Part shown: one piece after another, positions 60,944 through 64,000 of the stretch
Numbering within the stretch: the first letter of the stretch is position 1
Layout: every line of letters begins with the position of its first letter
Source of the DNA: Alphaproteobacteria bacterium LSUCC0684
GTDB taxonomy: Bacteria > Pseudomonadota > Alphaproteobacteria > Puniceispirillales > UBA1172
Length of the DNA stretch: 64,000 nucleotides
Assembly (NCBI GenBank): GCA_041228335.1
Contig: CP166130.1
Coordinates: forward strand, 62,001-126,000
Direction: 5' to 3'
The notes under the pieces: generated by a model
The model's database searches: none
What the model was told of the DNA's origin: nothing
Seen by the model: only the letters and a program-made list of their open reading frames with translations
Position numbers and translations under genes: made by a program

Positions 60944-61948
60944 CTAGCAGACAGCGCTGTCATTCCATCTTGTGTCTTCAAAAAGCCGGCCTTTGTAGTG
61001 ACCGGAAAGGATATTGCTACGTGCCTGATCCCAAGAACGTGCCCAGATATTTGGGTCATGAAGTTCCTGTGTCGGGTCTGCCTTGCTTCTGGCAACAAAA
61101 CCCGGAAAAGCCGGGCGGCCGGTCGCCTGACCAATAGGGTGGTAGCGCAAATCCATGCTCCATCTCAACCCATCGGAAAGATTGGGCAGAGCCCGATGCA
61201 CGTTCATCTTGTGGAACAACACCACACCGCCCTTTTTGACAGGAAGAGCCGTAGCCTCACGCCCTTGCATAATGCTGTCTGGAACCTGCGGTTCTGAGGC
61301 GATTTTTGAATTGCTGCAATGCGCCTTTGGTCCCTCGCGATGAGAGCCCGGGATGGAGGTGAGGCAGCCGTTTTTCACATTGGCGTCGGTTATCGCCAGC
61401 CAGACAGTCAATTGCTGGGTGTCATCGGCTTCTGGCAGCAAGGCGACAATGTCCTGATGCCAGGTGGTGGCGCCAACATTGGAATGACCAGCAAGGTCAT
61501 GGTGAACAGCCTTTTCAGGTGGTTTCATCCGCATCTGTTGAACAGGGCTTGAATAGATTTCCGGGCCGATGATTGCTTCCACAACATCCAGAATTTTCGG
61601 ATGACGCATCAGGTTGAAGGCCGCCGGGCCGCTATGCATATGAAATGTTTCTGGATCAATCTCTCCATTCAACAGCGGCAGCGATATGTTGAAGAAACGG
61701 TGCAATTCAGGATATTGAGCAATAATCTTTGAATAGCGGGTACCAAAATCCTCATCAACGTGTTCAGTTGAAATCTTGCCTTCGGCGTAGAGGCGGGTTG
61801 CCAGTTCATCCAGAAGATTTTCGTATTCGCTTTCTATTTCAACAAGGTCATCGGGATCGATCAGTTGTTCTATTGCTAAAAAACCGTTTTCCTCAAAGGA
61901 GGATATCTGATCCCTGGAAAGGGCAGGTGTATCTGATTTCACAGCCAT
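60944..61948 (-). CDS. phytanoyl-CoA dioxygenase (PhyH) family protein
   Basis: The 334-residue protein is a 2-oxoglutarate/Fe(II)-dependent dioxygenase. The metal ligands are His164 and Asp166 in TTWHQDIVALL and a later histidine in LFHKMNVHRALPN, followed by the 2-oxoglutarate arginine in GLRWSMDLRYH. It would hydroxylate a small molecule, perhaps an osmolyte or amino acid given the surroundings. The metal motif does not look like the ectoine 5-hydroxylase signature, so EctD is not claimed. It starts 154 bases from the EutA-like gene end on the same strand, and that spacer shows nothing recognisable. Confidence 0.82.
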   Translation of the reverse strand: MAVKSDTPALSRDQISSFEENGFLAIEQLIDPDDLVEIESEYENLLDELATRLYAEGKISTEHVDEDFGTRYSKIIAQYPELHRFFNISLPLLNGEIDPETFHMHSGPAAFNLMRHPKILDVVEAIIGPEIYSSPVQQMRMKPPEKAVHHDLAGHSNVGATTWHQDIVALLPEADDTQQLTVWLAITDANVKNGCLTSIPGSHREGPKAHCSNSKIASEPQVPDSIMQGREATALPVKKGGVVLFHKMNVHRALPNLSDGLRWSMDLRYHPIGQATGRPAFPGFVARSKADPTQELHDPNIWARSWDQARSNILSGHYKGRLFEDTRWNDSAVC

Positions 61949-62102
61949 CTGAAAATCTCCATTTTCCTATTCAGAACTTTGTCTATTCCTGATGATGAGG
62001 TTGACACCTTTGGCTTCGTATTCATGATCGTGACGTCAGATGCGTTGCGGATCAATCTGGCCACGAGTTTGGCGCCGACCTTGCCAAGGGTCGAGAGCGG
62101 AA

Positions 62103-62876
62103 TTATCCCTGGAGGCTGAACAGTCTTCCATGCTGGGGTAATTCATCGTCAATACCAGCAAGCCGCAGGCAATGCCAGGCAAGGGCATGATTTGACGAGG
62201 TGACCGGAATATCCAGCTCAGCCTCGATGGCCGCAACATCGGCCGCAATACGCACCGAGGTACAGGATATGAACACTGCATCAACCTCATGGTTTGCGGT
62301 GATCCTGGCAATGGCATCTTTCAGGCTGGATGTGTCAATTGCAGCAACGGTCGGGTCATGGGGCTCGTTGAAACTGCCGAAGACCGGAACCTCAAACCCT
62401 GCCTCTTCCACCGATTGCTGAACCATTTCATTAACTGGTTTTGCATAGGGGGTCAGCAAGGCAATCCGCCTTGCCCCGAGGGCTCGAAATGCATTGAACG
62501 CGGCGAAGGCCGGATTGGTGGTTTTTGCTTCCGGCTTGGCGGCGTTCAGGTTTTCGGCCACCGTCGGTGTGCCGAGCACAATTGATGCCGACGTACAGGC
62601 AAAGGCCAATACGTCAAGCCTGTCTCCTGGCAGAATCAATTCGGCCGTTGATGTTATCAATGGCTGCATCGCTCTCAGTGTATCTGGTGTGATATTGGGT
62701 GAGTTGGCAATCCGGGCGTGATAGATATCAACACCGGGCAAGGTAATCAGATGCCGCAACTCATGTTCCAGCGTATAGTCGGTTGCGAGCACCACCATGC
62801 CTATTCTGGCCCTGGCGCCGATCACCTTGCTTGTCTGGAACGGCAGATGTTCAATATGTTCTGTCTTAACTGGCAT
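62103..62876 (-). CDS. EutA/maleate isomerase family protein (Asp/Glu racemase superfamily)
   Basis: The 257-residue protein has the two catalytic cysteines of the family: Cys94 in LAFACTSASIV and Cys205 in VFISCTSVRIA. The ARIGMVVLATDYTLEHEL start fits maleate isomerase and the ectoine utilisation protein EutA. EutA is encoded with eutD/doeA-type genes in rhizobia; here doeA and doeB lie about 37 kb away. The start overlaps the DadA-like stop by 11 bases, so both are in one operon. A maleate or arylmalonate substrate is not excluded. Confidence 0.78.
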   Translation of the reverse strand: MPVKTEHIEHLPFQTSKVIGARARIGMVVLATDYTLEHELRHLITLPGVDIYHARIANSPNITPDTLRAMQPLITSTAELILPGDRLDVLAFACTSASIVLGTPTVAENLNAAKPEAKTTNPAFAAFNAFRALGARRIALLTPYAKPVNEMVQQSVEEAGFEVPVFGSFNEPHDPTVAAIDTSSLKDAIARITANHEVDAVFISCTSVRIAADVAAIEAELDIPVTSSNHALAWHCLRLAGIDDELPQHGRLFSLQG

Positions 62877-64000
62877 AGTTCATCCCCTCGTTTGAATGGG
62901 CCATCGGTTTCTGTCCGATCATGTCAGCCATCATCCGCGCACATCCATTTGACATTGTCCAGCCCATGTGACCATGACCGGTATTGATGAAAAGATTGTC
63001 GATCGGCGAACGATCAACAATCGGCAGTCCTGTTGGCGTCATGGGACGCAACCCGGCCCAGTATTCAATACCCGAAGCACCCAGTTCATCGCCGAACAGC
63101 TCTCTCGCCTTTTTCAGCATGACGTTGAAATCCGCCGGGCTGTGCTGTGTTGAATAGTCGGCTATTTCCGCTGTTGCTGTCAATCGCAGGCGGTTTCCCA
63201 TCGGGCAATAGGCCAGCAGATTTTCTTCATCGACACCTCCAAGTCTTGGTGGTATCCGGAGATCATCTGCGGCAACGGTCACGGAATAACCTTTCACCGG
63301 ATAGACCGGCAACTGCACTCCAATCTTTTCAGCAAGAAATGGACTGAACACCCCAAGACACATTACAAAGGCATCACCAGATATCTCGCCCTTGCTGGTG
63401 CTGGCTGAAACGACCATGCCGGACTTGCGCCTGATATCATGTATCTCAGCACCATAGAGGAAGCTGCACCCCATCTGGCTACACTTGGCTGCAAGTGCAC
63501 GGGTGAAGAGATGAGCATCCCCGCTTGCATCTGTCGGAGCATAGAGCCCGCCTGCAATCCTGTCCCCGGCACCCGCCAGACCGGGATCCTTTTCCACAAC
63601 CTGATCACGGGTAAGTTGATGTACGGTCAGGCCCTGACTGCGCAGGATATCTGCCTTCCGTGTTGCTGCCGCCAGCCGTGACGGATCTCGATAGAAATAG
63701 AGCAGCCCGCCAGTTTGGCCGTCATACTCAACTTCCGTTTCGCGGGCGACTTCCTCGAGCATGGATTGCGAATATCGGCAGAGGCGGGCTTTCGTTTGCG
63801 TGTTTATGGCGGCACGCTCGGAGTTGCATTCACCCAGAAAAGCCAGCACCCATCGCCATTGCCGCACCGAGATTCGCGGCTTGAAGCGGATGGCCTGGTC
63901 ATTTCGGAAGAATGATCGCCACATCATGCCAGGTGCCGCAGGCGACCCCCAGGCATAGGCATGGCCAGGGGCAACCAGTCCGGCATTGGCAAAACTGGTG
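62866..64000 (-). CDS. D-amino-acid dehydrogenase (DadA)-like flavoprotein, 5' end outside window
   Basis: About 378 residues of a DAO-family FAD enzyme are seen. The N-terminal FAD-binding motif lies beyond the window edge, but the TSFANAGLVAPGHAYAWGSP segment that follows it in DadA is present. The C-terminal GLRPMTPTGLPIVDRSPI and NTGHGHMGWTMSNG segments are typical of D-amino-acid dehydrogenase. It would oxidise D-amino acids and reduce quinone. It overlaps the EutA-like gene by 11 bases and reads into it. Together they could serve racemised amino acids, but this is inference. Confidence 0.9.
   Translation of the reverse strand, partial: TSFANAGLVAPGHAYAWGSPAAPGMMWRSFFRNDQAIRFKPRISVRQWRWVLAFLGECNSERAAINTQTKARLCRYSQSMLEEVARETEVEYDGQTGGLLYFYRDPSRLAAATRKADILRSQGLTVHQLTRDQVVEKDPGLAGAGDRIAGGLYAPTDASGDAHLFTRALAAKCSQMGCSFLYGAEIHDIRRKSGMVVSASTSKGEISGDAFVMCLGVFSPFLAEKIGVQLPVYPVKGYSVTVAADDLRIPPRLGGVDEENLLAYCPMGNRLRLTATAEIADYSTQHSPADFNVMLKKARELFGDELGASGIEYWAGLRPMTPTGLPIVDRSPIDNLFINTGHGHMGWTMSNGCARMMADMIGQKPMAHSNEGMNYAS

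Noticed and set aside
60944-61948. Naming the PhyH protein ectoine 5-hydroxylase (EctD)
   Set aside because: The metal-binding segment WHQDI and its surroundings do not look like the EctD signature, and no ectABC genes are in the window.
1-64000. tRNA or rRNA genes, CRISPR arrays, insertion sequences, prophage or attachment sites
   Set aside because: No cloverleaf-like stretch, regularly spaced repeats, transposase, integrase or flanking direct repeats were noticed on reading the intergenic regions. This was by eye only.

Overview
This window looks like chromosomal DNA of a heterotrophic, probably marine or otherwise salt-exposed alphaproteobacterium. The basis is the ccoNOQP-ccoGHIS order with an FNR-family regulator and a HemN-type gene next to it, the vitamin B12-dependent methylmalonyl-CoA mutase pair, and many enzymes for osmolytes, amino acids and polyamines. 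A Rhodospirillales or SAR116-like origin is only a guess. I see no rRNA, tRNA, CRISPR array, insertion sequence or phage gene. Genes are tightly packed, with many stop/start overlaps.

Positions 1-9345 hold propionate and valine carbon flow (end of mutA, mutB, and later an Lrp-type regulator with mmsA). Between them lie sufE, a GlxA/AraC-type regulator, two methyltransferases and an orphan glycosyltransferase. Positions 9360-12881 hold three pilin-like genes on alternating strands, one with a laminin-G domain fused to the prepilin stem. Positions 12976-20068 carry an importer with two FAD-dependent oxidoreductases and an Xaa-Pro-type peptidase, then a convergent thiolase and Ldh-family dehydrogenase. 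Positions 20237-26688 hold a fused indolepyruvate ferredoxin oxidoreductase followed directly by ectoine hydrolase and N-acetyl-diaminobutyrate deacetylase (doeA, doeB), then a convergent ferredoxin-NADP reductase. An ECHDC3-like hydratase follows.

Positions 27717-37235 form one long minus-strand operon. It encodes a complete polyamine-type ABC importer, an amidase, a trimethylamine-dehydrogenase-fold flavoprotein, an acetylpolyamine amidohydrolase-like protein and N-carbamoylputrescine amidohydrolase. An aldehyde dehydrogenase and a YtcJ-like amidohydrolase sit on the opposite strand. The flavoprotein has active-site positions resembling histamine dehydrogenase rather than trimethylamine dehydrogenase, so the operon may take up and oxidatively deaminate a polyamine or guanidino-amine. 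Positions 40715-47564 hold a second polyamine-type importer, interleaved with a divergent pair that resembles the two nylon-oligomer hydrolases NylB and NylA. One palindrome-like motif occurs both between those two genes and upstream of the second binding protein.

Positions 47794-60779 form a low-oxygen respiration block: ccoNOQP, ccoGHI and a 58-residue ccoS, an FNR-type regulator and hemN, plus a SUMF1-like protein and a DUF3108 protein downstream of ccoS. Three perfect or near-perfect FNR boxes lie in this block. One of them sits between a universal stress protein gene and an uncharacterised two-gene unit (a 52-residue membrane peptide and a 91-residue protein). Positions 60944-64000 hold a PhyH-family dioxygenase, a EutA/maleate-isomerase-like protein and a D-amino-acid dehydrogenase cut by the window edge.
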